In this document: piece by piece, positions 26,442 through 35,394 of the stretch
Layout of the letters: each line of letters starts with the position of its first letter
How positions within the stretch are numbered: the stretch's first letter is position 1
Assembly: GCA_902790905.1 (NCBI GenBank)
Contig: CADATO010000014.1
Coordinates: 1-55,104, forward strand
Source of the DNA: an uncultured Eubacteriales bacterium
GTDB taxonomy: Bacteria > Bacillota > Clostridia > Peptostreptococcales > Anaerovoracaceae
Length of the DNA stretch: 55,104 bases
Direction of reading: 5' to 3'
Program-made: the position numbers and the translations under genes
The notes under the pieces: model-generated
The model's input: only the letters and a program-made list of their open reading frames with translations
The model's database searches: none
Told to the model about the DNA's origin: nothing

Positions 26442-27272
26442 TTACAGGTTGATCTTCTCGTCGGTATCATCCGGGAGGACGCGGTCCATGCTGCCGCTCT
26501 TGTAGCCGTCCATATCCATGGCGGCGTACAGAAAGCCTTTTTCGTGAATCCTCTCGCGGATCCGGTCCATGCATGCCGGACGGGCCAGCTGCTCGCGGTC
26601 TTCCGGCGGCACTTCGACGATGGCGATCTGCCCGTGCGCGCGGACACGGACGACGGCGAAGCCGAGCGCGCGGATAAACTGCTCGATCTCATCGACCGCC
26701 TGCATCTTCTCGTGGGTCAGCCGTTCCCCGTAGGGGAATCTGGTTGCCAGGCACGGGTTGGCAGGCTTGTTCCAGACAGGCAGGTTCATGGCTTTCAGTG
26801 CGGTGCGGATCTCGGCCTTGGTAAATCCCGCTTCTTCCAGCGGACTGACGATGCCGAGTTCTTTGAGCGCCCGTCTGCCGGGGCGGTGCGCTTTGCCGTC
26901 ATCGGCATTGCTGCCGTCGGCAAGCGGCATCCCGTCGATGCATTCCAGCATGTGCGTGAACATGCCGCGCTTGCAGATGTAGCACCGCTCGGGCGGGTTG
27001 TCCGCAATGCTGTCAAAGATCTCTTCGGGCATATTGATGATGAGCTGCGAGATGTCGTGGCTTTCGCAGAACTGCCGCGCTTCGGCGATCTCCGCCGGTG
27101 CGATCTGCGGGCCGTTGATCGTCAGCGCGAGGACCCGCGGGCCCAGGACTTCTTTTGCGCACATCAGAAGGAACGTGCTGTCCACGCCGCCCGAAAAGGC
27201 GACCGCCAGCCCGTCATATCCGCCGAGAAGGTCCTTCAGATGTTTGAGTTTTTCCTGTACGCCTGGTTCCAT
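26442..27272 (-). CDS. larE: ATP-dependent sacrificial sulfur transferase LarE
   Basis: This 276-residue PP-loop protein has the pyrophosphatase motif AFSGGVDSTFLL (residues 24-35). LarE adenylates a pyridine-dicarboxylate intermediate and donates sulfur for the nickel-pincer nucleotide cofactor of lactate racemase and relatives. ERCYICKRGMF and NPCLATRFPYGERLT carry three cysteines; the third is at the position of the sacrificial cysteine. The first two raise the possibility of an iron-sulfur-dependent version. No larA, larB or larC is in the window. Its ribosome binding site AAGGAATCGC includes one copy of the repeated octamer. Confidence 0.88.
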   Translation of the reverse strand: MEPGVQEKLKHLKDLLGGYDGLAVAFSGGVDSTFLLMCAKEVLGPRVLALTINGPQIAPAEIAEARQFCESHDISQLIINMPEEIFDSIADNPPERCYICKRGMFTHMLECIDGMPLADGSNADDGKAHRPGRRALKELGIVSPLEEAGFTKAEIRTALKAMNLPVWNKPANPCLATRFPYGERLTHEKMQAVDEIEQFIRALGFAVVRVRAHGQIAIVEVPPEDREQLARPACMDRIRERIHEKGFLYAAMDMDGYKSGSMDRVLPDDTDEKINL

Positions 27273-27292
27273 AAGCGATTCCTTGCTATCCT

Positions 27293-27880
27293 TTAGTCTT
27301 CAAATTCCGCACACTGTGCGTTGATGTCGTCCTCGGTGGCAGCCATCGCTACGAGGGTCTCCGTCATGAGCTGGTCGAGTTCCCAGCCGAGCTGTTCGGC
27401 GCCGCGGCGGATGATGTCGCGGTCACAGCCGGCCGCGAATTTCTTGTCCTTGAACTTCTTCTTGAGGGACTTGACCTCCATGTCCTTGTAGCTCTTCGAG
27501 GGCCGCATGAGCGAATACGACCAGATAAGGCCGGTCAGTTCGTCAGAGGCAAAGAGGAACTTCTCCATTTCGTGTTCGGGCTCTACCTCCGAGCAGATGC
27601 CGTAGCCGTGGGAGACAACCGCGTGCACCAGCGACTCCGGCGCATCAATCTCCGCCAGCAGTTCCGGCGCTTTGGCGCAGTGCTGGTCCGGCCAGTTCTC
27701 GAAGTCGATGTCGTGCAGCAGGCCCACGATGCCCCAGAACTCCGCATCCTCCTCGTAGCCGTGCGTGGCGGCGTAGTGTTTCATGACGCCCTCGACGGTG
27801 AGGGCGTGGCGGAGGTGGAATGCCTCCTTGTTGTATTTCTTAAGAAGTGCCAGTGCTTGTTCACGATTGAGTTTTTCCAT
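27293..27880 (-). CDS. HD-domain hydrolase
   Basis: A 195-residue HD-superfamily protein. The metal-binding residues are His in FHLRHALTVEG, the HD pair in GLLHDIDFENWP (about residues 53-64), His in AVVSHGYG, and a later Asp (ASDELTGLIW). The closest pattern is the uncharacterised HDIG-type hydrolases found near tRNA or nucleotide metabolism genes. AGGAGG lies before the ATG. It ends 20 bases before larE, so the two may be co-transcribed. Confidence 0.8.
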   Translation of the reverse strand: MEKLNREQALALLKKYNKEAFHLRHALTVEGVMKHYAATHGYEEDAEFWGIVGLLHDIDFENWPDQHCAKAPELLAEIDAPESLVHAVVSHGYGICSEVEPEHEMEKFLFASDELTGLIWSYSLMRPSKSYKDMEVKSLKKKFKDKKFAAGCDRDIIRRGAEQLGWELDQLMTETLVAMAATEDDINAQCAEFED

Positions 27881-27930
27881 GGTATCCTCCTGTTTCTTTC
27901 TTATTCATCTATGTATAATACGGCGGCCGC

Positions 27931-28869
27931 TCAGGCGGCAGCACTCTCAATTTTGCTCTTTTTGTCCGGCAGCTGCGGGATGATGATTGCGATCAGCATG
28001 ATCACACAGCCCAGGAGCTCCCGGCTGCTCAGCGTCTCATGCAGCAGCAGGAATCCGCTGATGACGGCGAAGACCGACTCGAGGCTCATCACGATTGAAG
28101 CGACCGTGGGGTCCGCATCCCTTTGCCCGACGCCCTGCAGTGTATACGCGACGGCGGAGCAGAAGATTGCCACATACAGCAGCGACGGCAGCGCGCCGGC
28201 CACATCGCTCCATGCGAAGGTCTCCCTTGTGAATGCCACGGCGAATCCGATCGCGCCGGCGGTGAACGACTGCACGCAGACGATCAGCGCGACGTTGGCT
28301 TTCGGTGCGAAGTGATCCATGACCAGCACGTGGAAGGCCCAGAAAAAGGCGCAGATCAGGATGATGAGGTCTCCCGGCGCGAGGTGGAAATCACCTCCCG
28401 TGATGCACAGCAGGTACAGGCCGATCACAGCGAGCACGGCGCCGATCCACACTTTGATGCCGGTCTTGTGCTTCAGGAAGATCCCGACGATCGGGACCAG
28501 GATCACGTACAGTGCCGTGATGAATGCCGCTTTGCCGGCGCTGGTGGTCACGATACCGATCTGCTGCAGGCAGTTGGCGAAGTAGATCACGACGCCGCAG
28601 CAGAGTCCGCCGATGACGCCGGTGCGCAGCGCAGCCTTCTTTTCCTCCTCCGTCCGCGGCGTGCCTTTCTTCGCAAGCGCGCGGTCCGTGCTGCGCTCTG
28701 AGAGGAGCACGACCGGGATCAGGGCGATGCCGGCAAAGGTCATGCGGAATGCGACGAAGAAGAACGGTCCGATGCTGTCCATACCGACCTTCTGGCCGAT
28801 GAACGACGTACCCCAGATCATGGCAACCAGCAAAAGGATCAGGGTGGCTTTGAGCTGCGATTTATTCAA
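27931..28869 (-). CDS. EamA-family (DMT superfamily) transporter
   Basis: A 312-residue protein with ten predicted membrane segments in two EamA repeats; AMIWGTSFIGQKVGMDSIGP is the typical start of the first repeat. The TTG at 28869 is chosen because GGAGGAC lies about 9 bases upstream. The longer frame from 28884 would itself begin on that Shine-Dalgarno sequence. Not closely similar to the other EamA protein of the window by eye. Substrate unknown. Confidence 0.82.
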   Translation of the reverse strand: MNKSQLKATLILLLVAMIWGTSFIGQKVGMDSIGPFFFVAFRMTFAGIALIPVVLLSERSTDRALAKKGTPRTEEEKKAALRTGVIGGLCCGVVIYFANCLQQIGIVTTSAGKAAFITALYVILVPIVGIFLKHKTGIKVWIGAVLAVIGLYLLCITGGDFHLAPGDLIILICAFFWAFHVLVMDHFAPKANVALIVCVQSFTAGAIGFAVAFTRETFAWSDVAGALPSLLYVAIFCSAVAYTLQGVGQRDADPTVASIVMSLESVFAVISGFLLLHETLSSRELLGCVIMLIAIIIPQLPDKKSKIESAAA

Positions 28870-28922
28870 GTAAGAGTCCTCCAAAACATCATAAAAATAC
28901 AGAATAAGTATAGCATAACAGA

Positions 28923-28945
28923 GCGATTCCTTGGCAAGGAATCGC
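28923..28945. repeat. perfect inverted pair of the iterated octamer
   Basis: GCGATTCCTTG (28923-28933), one G, then CAAGGAATCGC (28935-28945) form an 11-bp perfect palindrome built from two head-to-head copies of GCGATTCC. It lies in the gap between an EamA gene and an XRE regulator gene, both leftward, where it could act as a hairpin. No T-run follows on the plus strand, and the minus strand has only short T stretches. Confidence 0.8.
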
Positions 28946-29004
28946 CCTAAATCAAAGATTTGTTTTCAGTTGCGGAGTGCGGCTCTGCGGGACCTTGCGG
29001 CCGG

Positions 29005-29934
29005 TCAGAGTTCTTCGGGATGAAATTCTGCGGTGACGATCACGGCATACTCCACATCGCCGAGGGTTTCGGCCGGATCGGCGAATGCTTCAGCGGGTGC
29101 CGGTGCGCTCACCTCGCCGGCGTCGGTGCAGTAATAGGCGCAGAGCGGATAGACCGCGCCTTCTTCCAGCTGGTGCCCGTTCGGGTCGGCGGCCTCCGCC
29201 ATGGCGGTGATGGTGCTGATTTCCTCCGGAAGATCATAGTCCAGGCGCGCAGTGCTGTCCCCTGTAGCGATCAGCAGGGACAGTTTGCTCTGGTGACGCA
29301 GAACGGCGAGCGTGCCGCGGGTTTTGGATTCCTGCCGACCGTTCACGTAGTCCAGCAGGTTGCTGTCCAGAGACTGCGGCTCTCCCAGTTCTTTGCCGTG
29401 GTCATATACATGGACGCTGAGCCGGACGGCGGGAAAGTCTTTGTTGACATCGAAGGCGTACAGGTAAGGCGTCTCGGGGACGGAAAGCTGCTGGGCCAGG
29501 CGGTACTGGTCGCTGTTCTGGTCATAGGGCAGCATGTAGTTGTGGTGAAAATAGCCTTCGCTTTTGAGGAACCATACGGTGCCCAGCAGAAGTACGATGA
29601 AGGCGGCGGCCAGCAGCAGTGCGATCCGGCGGAGCCTGGTGCTGCGGCGGTTGCCGTCTTTTGTGATCGTGAGGATGGTCTCTTCGGACTTGTGTTCCAG
29701 ACTTTCCGGGGCGATGTCTTCGCCTGCAAGAAACTCGTTGAGCGAGATGCCGAGCGCATCGCACAGATCCGCATAGACGGAGACGTCCGGCAGACAGACG
29801 CCGCGTTCCCATTTGGAGACGGATTTGTCGCTCATGCCCAGTTTGTCCGCGAGCTGCGCCTGCGTGAGGCCGAGGCCTTTGCGCTTTGCTGCGATGTATC
29901 TGCCGATCTTTACCTGGTCGATATACGTACTCAT
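29005..29934 (-). CDS. XRE-family regulator with a membrane anchor
   Basis: This 309-residue protein has an N-terminal helix-turn-helix of the XRE/Cro type (YIAAKRKGLGLTQAQLADKL and KSVSKWERGVCLPD, residues about 12-60), a single membrane segment near 104-124 (IALLLAAAFIVLLLGTVWFL) and an extracytoplasmic domain of about 185 residues that I do not recognise. Such one-component proteins sense something outside or in the membrane and act on DNA directly. The ATG at 29934 has GGAGGG upstream. It is divergent from the FNT channel gene. Confidence 0.8.
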   Translation of the reverse strand: MSTYIDQVKIGRYIAAKRKGLGLTQAQLADKLGMSDKSVSKWERGVCLPDVSVYADLCDALGISLNEFLAGEDIAPESLEHKSEETILTITKDGNRRSTRLRRIALLLAAAFIVLLLGTVWFLKSEGYFHHNYMLPYDQNSDQYRLAQQLSVPETPYLYAFDVNKDFPAVRLSVHVYDHGKELGEPQSLDSNLLDYVNGRQESKTRGTLAVLRHQSKLSLLIATGDSTARLDYDLPEEISTITAMAEAADPNGHQLEEGAVYPLCAYYCTDAGEVSAPAPAEAFADPAETLGDVEYAVIVTAEFHPEEL

Positions 29935-30158
29935 AGCTGTCGTCCCTCCTGTCACAGATCACTTTTGACATCTTCATCATAGTGCAAAGCCGGAAAAAGA
30001 ACACCCCCCGCTGGTAGAATCCGCTTACTTTCGGCAGCAGGTGATGGGTTTTTGTTTTCTGACGGCTGTGATACACTATTTGAAGTGTAACGATATCAAC
30101 CTGAAATACGCTTGCCAGCAGGCATAAACCCGGACAACGGAAGAGGAGTAGGAAAGAA

Positions 30159-30923
30159 ATGTTCAAAGACGAATACCAGGCGATGACCGCAGGCTCACTG
30201 GGAAAATACAACCTTTTTAAGAATAACCCCTTCGGGTACTTTGTATCCTCGATGACAGCGGGCGCCTTCATCGGTGTCGGCGTGCTGCTGGCCTTCACGG
30301 TCGGCGGGCTTCTGACGGGACAGCCGTATGCCAAGATCATGATGGCGGCGACCTTCAGCGTGGCGCTGAGTCTGGTCATCATGGCGGGGGCAGAACTCTT
30401 TACCGGCAACAATATGGTCCTGGCGGCCGGCGTACTGCGCAAAGAGATCAGTGCGGCGGACATGATCAAGATCTGGTGTTTCTGCTGGATCGGCAACCTG
30501 GTCGGCTCCGTTCTGATCGCTTGCATCTACATGGCGACCGGGCTGGCGGTCGGCGATGTGGGGCAGTGCATGGCGGATGCGGCGGCGGCCAAGATGACGG
30601 CGCCGGCGCTGGCGCTGTTTGCCCGCGGCATCCTCTGTAATTTCCTCGTCTGCCTGGCTGTGTGGTGCGGATTCCGCGCCAAGTCCGACAGCGGCAAGCT
30701 GATCATGGTGTTCTGGTGCATCCTCGCGTTCTTTACCTGCGGGTTTGAACACAGCGTGGCGAACATGACCCTGCTCACCATCGGCCTGTTCATCCAGTCG
30801 ATGAATGACGCGATCAGCGTCGGCGGGTATTTCTTCAACCTGTGCCTGGTCACCCTGGGCAACATCGTCGGCGGCGCGCTGTTCGTCGCGGTGCCGTATC
30901 ACATCGTATCCAAAGAGAAATAA
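30159..30923 (+). CDS. formate/nitrite transporter (FNT family) channel
   Basis: This 254-residue protein has six membrane segments. Family motifs are AGAFIGVGVLLAFTVGG, AGAELFTGNNM (about residue 82), GNLVGSVL, and FARGILCNFLVCLAVW with CGFEHSVANM (about 203), which place the conserved central histidine. FNT channels carry formate, nitrite, hydrosulfide or short acids; formate is likely in a fermenter. An AGGAG site precedes the ATG. The next gene, cobT, starts 58 bases later. Confidence 0.9.
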   Translation: MFKDEYQAMTAGSLGKYNLFKNNPFGYFVSSMTAGAFIGVGVLLAFTVGGLLTGQPYAKIMMAATFSVALSLVIMAGAELFTGNNMVLAAGVLRKEISAADMIKIWCFCWIGNLVGSVLIACIYMATGLAVGDVGQCMADAAAAKMTAPALALFARGILCNFLVCLAVWCGFRAKSDSGKLIMVFWCILAFFTCGFEHSVANMTLLTIGLFIQSMNDAISVGGYFFNLCLVTLGNIVGGALFVAVPYHIVSKEK

Positions 30924-30981
30924 TGCCTGCGGCGGCAGCTGCAGGGCGTATATAAAAAGCAACAAGAAGGAAAAGACAAGC

Positions 30982-32103
30982 ATGAATCGCAGCGAACTGG
31001 AACAGTATATTGCAGAGATCGGCAGCGCCGATGAAGAGGCGCTGGCAGCGGCGCGCGAGCGGCAGGCGGCGCTCATCAAACCGCCGGGCAGCCTGGGCGA
31101 GCTCGAGGAGATCTCGATCCGCCTGGCCGGCGTGACGGGCAAGGTCCGCCAGCACTTCCGCAAGCCGCTGGTCATCATACTGTCCGCGGACAACGGCGTC
31201 TATGAAGAGGGCGTCAGCAGTGCCCCGCAGACGGTCACCATCCAGCAGACGATCAACTTCATCCGCCGGATGACGGGCGTCGGGGCGCTGACCAAGGAGT
31301 TTGGGAATGAGCTTCTGGTGCTCGACATGGGCATCAACGGCGATGTGCCGGCGGCGATCCTGTCGAAGGACATGGAGGACTACCAGACGAAGGTCATCGA
31401 CCGCAAGATCGCATACGGCACGAAGAATTTCGCCAAAGAGCCTGCGATGAGCGAAGAGCAGGTCCTGCAGGCGATTGCGGCAGGCATTGAGGCGGTAGAG
31501 TTTGCCAAAGCAAAGGGGCATGACATCCTCGGCGTCGGCGAGATGGGCATCTGCAACACCAGCACCAGCGCGGCTGTGCTTGGCGCGCTCGCAAATCTCT
31601 CTGCGGAGCAGGTCTGCGGCCGCGGCGGCGGGCTGGAAGACGCCCCGTTCCTGCACAAGAAGGACATCGTTGCAGACGCGATCGCAGAGGCGCGTACGAA
31701 CCGGCTCGATCCGGTCGGCGTGCTGGCGCTCTGCGGCGGTTTTGATATCGCGGCCATGACCGGCGTGTTCCTGGCGGCGGCGCATGAGCACATCCCGGTC
31801 GTCATCGACGGGTATATTTCCGTCACAGCGGCAGTGGCAGCGGCCAAGCTGTGCCCGGAGGCGGCAGACTACATGTTCCCGTCTCACCAGTCCTTTGAGA
31901 TCGGCTATAAGAAGGCGGTCACCGAACTGGGACTGCATCCGTATCTGGATCTCGGCATGCGCCTGGGTGAGGGCAGCGGCTGCGTCATCGGCTTTGAAGT
32001 GATCCGTGCGGCCTGTGCGGTCATGGACGGCATGGCGACCTTTGAAGAGGGCGGTATCAACGACGACTACCTCGAAGAGATCCGCAAAGGAGACTGCTTC
32101 TGA
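30982..32103 (+). CDS. cobT: nicotinate-nucleotide-dimethylbenzimidazole phosphoribosyltransferase
   Basis: This 373-residue enzyme makes alpha-ribazole phosphate, the lower-ligand nucleotide of cobalamin. Motifs: KPPGSLGELEE (about 34-44), SADNGVYEEGVS, GEMGICNTSTSAA (about 176), CGRGGGLED and the C-terminal LDLGMRLGEGSGC with the catalytic Glu. The length is normal. It opens a cobT-cobU-cobS-cobU-like-phosphatase run; the stop overlaps cobU by one base. No B12 riboswitch is visible upstream. Confidence 0.94.
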   Translation: MNRSELEQYIAEIGSADEEALAAARERQAALIKPPGSLGELEEISIRLAGVTGKVRQHFRKPLVIILSADNGVYEEGVSSAPQTVTIQQTINFIRRMTGVGALTKEFGNELLVLDMGINGDVPAAILSKDMEDYQTKVIDRKIAYGTKNFAKEPAMSEEQVLQAIAAGIEAVEFAKAKGHDILGVGEMGICNTSTSAAVLGALANLSAEQVCGRGGGLEDAPFLHKKDIVADAIAEARTNRLDPVGVLALCGGFDIAAMTGVFLAAAHEHIPVVIDGYISVTAAVAAAKLCPEAADYMFPSHQSFEIGYKKAVTELGLHPYLDLGMRLGEGSGCVIGFEVIRAACAVMDGMATFEEGGINDDYLEEIRKGDCF

Positions 32104-32696
32104 TGCACGTATATATCAGCGGCGGCGCTAAAAACGGAAAATCATATTTTGCGCAGCGGACAGCGCAGGCGCTGGCGGCGGGCGTAAGACCGGGGGAACT
32201 GTTCCCCGGCGGTCCGGAAGCGGCCGGCGCACTGAAGCGGCCGCTCTATTATATTGCCACCATGATGCCGACGGACGAGGAGGATCTCGCCCGCATCGCG
32301 CGGCATCTGCGGGAACGGGAAGGCTGGGGGTTCCGGACCATCGAGCAGTCCCATCATATTGAAGAAGTGCCCGCCAAGGCGGACCCGGACGGGGTCTTTC
32401 TGCTGGACAGCGTGACGGCGCTTCTTGCCAACGAGATGTTCGCCTCCCGCGAGCCGTTCACGGACGGGGGACTGGACAGCGATGCGCCGGTGCGTGTGGC
32501 TGATCAGCTGGTGCGATTCCTTGAAGAGACAAAGGACGCAGTTCTTGTGTCTGACTATATCTACGGCGGCGGGGCCAGCTACGACGAGTGGACCCGTGCC
32601 TATATGGAAGGGCTTGCCTACATCGACCGGCAGGCGGCAGCTGTGTGCGACCAGGTCATCGAGGTCGCGGCAGGGCAGAAGATCTACTACAAATAA
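32103..32696 (+). CDS. cobU: adenosylcobinamide kinase / adenosylcobinamide-phosphate guanylyltransferase
   Basis: At 197 residues it has CobU length and layout. The P-loop is GGAKNGKSYFAQ (7-18), where most CobU proteins have GGxRSGKS. YYIATMMPTDEEDLARIARH (about 49-68) matches the conserved ATM/RI segment, followed by VFLLDSVTALLANEMF. It phosphorylates adenosylcobinamide and transfers GMP. The C-terminal IVPxNxLARxFRD element of CobU is not obvious here; it is present in the separate 127-residue protein at 33553. Confidence 0.85.
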   Translation: MHVYISGGAKNGKSYFAQRTAQALAAGVRPGELFPGGPEAAGALKRPLYYIATMMPTDEEDLARIARHLREREGWGFRTIEQSHHIEEVPAKADPDGVFLLDSVTALLANEMFASREPFTDGGLDSDAPVRVADQLVRFLEETKDAVLVSDYIYGGGASYDEWTRAYMEGLAYIDRQAAAVCDQVIEVAAGQKIYYK

Positions 32697-32727
32697 AACG
32701 GACCGGCGGACGGCCGGAGGAGTGAAG

Positions 32728-33525
32728 ATGCTGACTGGATTTTTCATGGCATGGGGCATGTTCTGTGCGATCCCCTGCCCCCACAAAGTCTGGGATGAAG
32801 ACAAACGCAGATGGATGCTGATCATGTACCCGGCGCTCGGGCTGATGCTCGGGGTGCTGTGGTTCGCGCTGTACGGCGTGCTGCTGGCGCTGGAGATGCC
32901 GGTGGTCCTGACGGCGGCGGCGATGACGGTGTACCCGTTCCTCATCAGCGGCTGCATCCACCTGGACGGCTTTATGGACGTGAACGATGCGGTCCTGTCG
33001 CGGCGCGATCTGGCGGAGCGGCAGCGGATCCTCAAGGACTCGCACGTCGGGTCTTTCGCCGTGATCCGGACGGTCATGCTGTTCCTGTTCTTCTTTGCGG
33101 CGATGCTGGTCATCGCGGGCCGCAATTCGCTTCTCGACGGGGCGTTTCTCGGGGCGCTGATGGCGGCTTCGCGCGCGGTCGCGGGCTGGGACACCATGAA
33201 GAAGGCACCGCTTGCAACGAGCCAGTACACGGCGCTGGAGGAGCGGGGCGGTGCAGCCTGCTGGCTGATCTGGTTCTGGCCGCTTCTCGCAGTGGGGCTG
33301 GCGGTCCTGCTGCAGGTGCTTCGCGTACGCAGCGGGGCGGTGCTGGTGTATCCGTATCTGTTTGCGGCACCGGTTCTGGCGGCGGCAGCGGCATGCCTGG
33401 CGGGATGGTCCGCCCGCAGACAGCTCGGCGGCATGAGCGGCGACATCGCGGGCTATCAGATGGTCACGGGCGAACTGGCCGGCGTCATCGCGCTGGCACT
33501 GTGCGGATATTACTGGCCGATGTAA
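32728..33525 (+). CDS. cobS: adenosylcobinamide-GDP ribazoletransferase (cobalamin synthase)
   Basis: This 265-residue integral membrane protein joins adenosylcobinamide-GDP and alpha-ribazole. CobS hallmarks are present: SGCIHLDGFMDVNDAVLSRR (about 70-89) with its Asp residues, ILKDSHVGSFAVI and GDIAGYQMVTGEL near the C-terminus. The ATG at 32728 has GGAGG 7 bases upstream. Confidence 0.93.
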   Translation: MLTGFFMAWGMFCAIPCPHKVWDEDKRRWMLIMYPALGLMLGVLWFALYGVLLALEMPVVLTAAAMTVYPFLISGCIHLDGFMDVNDAVLSRRDLAERQRILKDSHVGSFAVIRTVMLFLFFFAAMLVIAGRNSLLDGAFLGALMAASRAVAGWDTMKKAPLATSQYTALEERGGAACWLIWFWPLLAVGLAVLLQVLRVRSGAVLVYPYLFAAPVLAAAAACLAGWSARRQLGGMSGDIAGYQMVTGELAGVIALALCGYYWPM

Positions 33526-33552
33526 CGGCGATTCTATAATAAAGGAGACAAC

Positions 33553-33936
33553 ATGCATCTGATCATCGGCGGCGCCTTCCAGGGGAAAGGCGATTACGCG
33601 AAAGAAACCTACGGTGGCACGGTCTACGACTGCCGTCTTCCTGAGAATAAAGACAAGCTTGCGCTCGACCTGACATGTGACATCATCGACGGGCTCGAGG
33701 CTTTTACGCGCCTTTGTGCCGAGGAATCGCTCGAAGCGGCGGACTGGTTGCGCGCCAACGAAGCGGAGCTGGCGGACAAGGTCATCCTCTGCGACGACAT
33801 CTCGCAGGGACTCGTTCCAATGGACCCGCTGGACCGTGCGTGGCGCGAGATGAACGGCCGGACGCTGCTGTATCTGGCGGGCATCGCGGAGAGCGTGGAG
33901 CGTCTTTTCTGCGGCATTCCGCAAAAGATCAAGTAG
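33553..33936 (+). CDS. short CobU-like P-loop protein
   Basis: A 127-residue protein beginning MHLIIGGAFQGKGDYAKE, a P-loop of the CobU kind. It ends with DDISQGLVPMDPLDRAWREM and RTLLYLAGIAESVERLFCGI, which match the C-terminal third of CobU (IVPxNxLARxFRD, then LAxxAD.V..VxGIPxxLK). The middle of CobU is missing. It lies between cobS and a CobC-like phosphatase. It may supply the C-terminal part that the neighbouring cobU product seems to lack, or be a separate kinase. That relation is inferred. Confidence 0.75.
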   Translation: MHLIIGGAFQGKGDYAKETYGGTVYDCRLPENKDKLALDLTCDIIDGLEAFTRLCAEESLEAADWLRANEAELADKVILCDDISQGLVPMDPLDRAWREMNGRTLLYLAGIAESVERLFCGIPQKIK

Positions 33937-33943
33937 GAGCATC

Positions 33944-34558
33944 ATGATACAGAAATTACACCTGATCCGCCACGGGGATACGGAAGGCACGAAGCGGCGC
34001 TGCTATTACGGCGCGACGGACATCCCGCTGCTGCCGGAGGGCATCCGCCAGACGGAGAAATACCGGGACGAGGGCATCTACCCCGCGCCAGACACAGAAG
34101 AATACTATACGACCGGTAAGGGACGCACCCGGCAGACGTTTGAGATCATTTACGGCGACAGGCCGTACAAGGTGATCAAGGCGCTGCGCGAGCGCAACTT
34201 CGGCGTGTTTGAGATGCACAATCACGAAGAGCTGATGGAAGACGAACGCTACCGGTACTGGCTGGACAACTACAGCCCGGACCTGGCGCCGCCCGGCGGG
34301 GAGAGCGCAAATGAGATGATCGCCCGGATCGAAGCGGGCGTGCAGGTGCTGCTCGAAGCGCAACGTGAGTACCTGGCGGCGCATCCGGATGCGCCGGCGG
34401 AGTCGGTGGTCGTCTGCCACGGCGGGACGATCGCCCTTCTCATCGCCAATGCAAAAGGCGTGGCGGACAGCAAGTTCCACGAATGGATCCCCAAACCCTG
34501 CCGCGGCTACACGCTGGTGTACGAGGACGGCAGGATGATCGACCAGATCGAAATATAA
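33944..34558 (+). CDS. histidine phosphatase, probable alpha-ribazole phosphatase
   Basis: This 204-residue protein has the RHG catalytic motif LHLIRHGDTEG (residues 5-15) and the second histidine in VVVCHGGTIALLI (about 155), as in the phosphoglycerate-mutase-like histidine phosphatases. Placed at the end of a cobTUS run, it is most likely CobC, which removes phosphate from alpha-ribazole-5'-phosphate. GGAG lies just before the ATG. Confidence 0.85.
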   Translation: MIQKLHLIRHGDTEGTKRRCYYGATDIPLLPEGIRQTEKYRDEGIYPAPDTEEYYTTGKGRTRQTFEIIYGDRPYKVIKALRERNFGVFEMHNHEELMEDERYRYWLDNYSPDLAPPGGESANEMIARIEAGVQVLLEAQREYLAAHPDAPAESVVVCHGGTIALLIANAKGVADSKFHEWIPKPCRGYTLVYEDGRMIDQIEI

Positions 34559-34657
34559 CGCGCTGCCTGCGCAAAAAAGCGGACAGGGCGATTCCTTGAT
34601 ATCGACAGTTTTATTTCAGCAACCATGGTATACTGATAGCAGGAAAGGAGTGACGAC

Positions 34658-35344
34658 ATGATTGAGATCAGAGACGATGCAGCAGTTCCAAATCTGGATT
34701 CACTTCCCGGAGAGTTAAAACTGGCGCAGGGCGACCTGAAGAGGTTCGTCGAGCTGCGCAATTTATATAAATCCGCGATCAAGGAGATCGCGACCAAACT
34801 GGACATCCTGGACGACGAGTTCCGGATCCTCAGCGATTACACGCCGATCCACAGCATGGAGGCACGCCTGAAGTCCATCGACAGCACCGTCGAAAAACTG
34901 CAGCGCCGCGGACTCCCCGTATCGCTGGACGGTATGCGCGACCTCACGGACATCGCGGGCATCCGCGTCATCTGCAACTACGTGGACGACCTTTATACGA
35001 TGGCGGATCTGCTGCTCCGGCAGGACGACATCGAGCTGATCGCCCGCAAGGACTACATCGCCAACCCGAAGGAGAGCGGCTACCGCAGCCTGCACCTCGT
35101 GGTGCTCGTACCGGTCTTCCAGGCAGCGCGCACAGAACGCATGCCGGTCGAGATCCAGCTCCGCACCATCGCACAGGACACCTGGGCGAGCCTGGAACAC
35201 GAACTGAAATATAAGAAGCAGGGTGACATCAGTGAAGAGGACCGCGCTGAGCTCATCACCTGCGCGAAGATTCTGGCGGACGTCGATGAACGGATGCAGA
35301 AGATTCACCACAGGAGCATCCTCGGGCCGATCGCACAGGGCTGA
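34658..35344 (+). CDS. small alarmone synthetase, RelQ/YjbM type
   Basis: This 228-residue protein has the (p)ppGpp synthetase domain only: DLTDIAGIRVICNYVDDLY (about 92-110), KESGYRSLHLVV (about 137-148) and the C-terminal PVEIQLRTIAQDTWASLEHE (about 160-180). No hydrolase, TGS or ACT domain is present, which is the RelQ layout. It makes alarmones in response to stress, often cell-wall stress, independently of ribosomes. AAAGGAG precedes the ATG. A GCGATTCC octamer lies upstream at 34588. Confidence 0.92.
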   Translation: MIEIRDDAAVPNLDSLPGELKLAQGDLKRFVELRNLYKSAIKEIATKLDILDDEFRILSDYTPIHSMEARLKSIDSTVEKLQRRGLPVSLDGMRDLTDIAGIRVICNYVDDLYTMADLLLRQDDIELIARKDYIANPKESGYRSLHLVVLVPVFQAARTERMPVEIQLRTIAQDTWASLEHELKYKKQGDISEEDRAELITCAKILADVDERMQKIHHRSILGPIAQG

Positions 35345-35394
35345 TGCCTTGCGGCACGTGAGTAAGAAAGAACCAACAGAAAAGGACATTGTAT

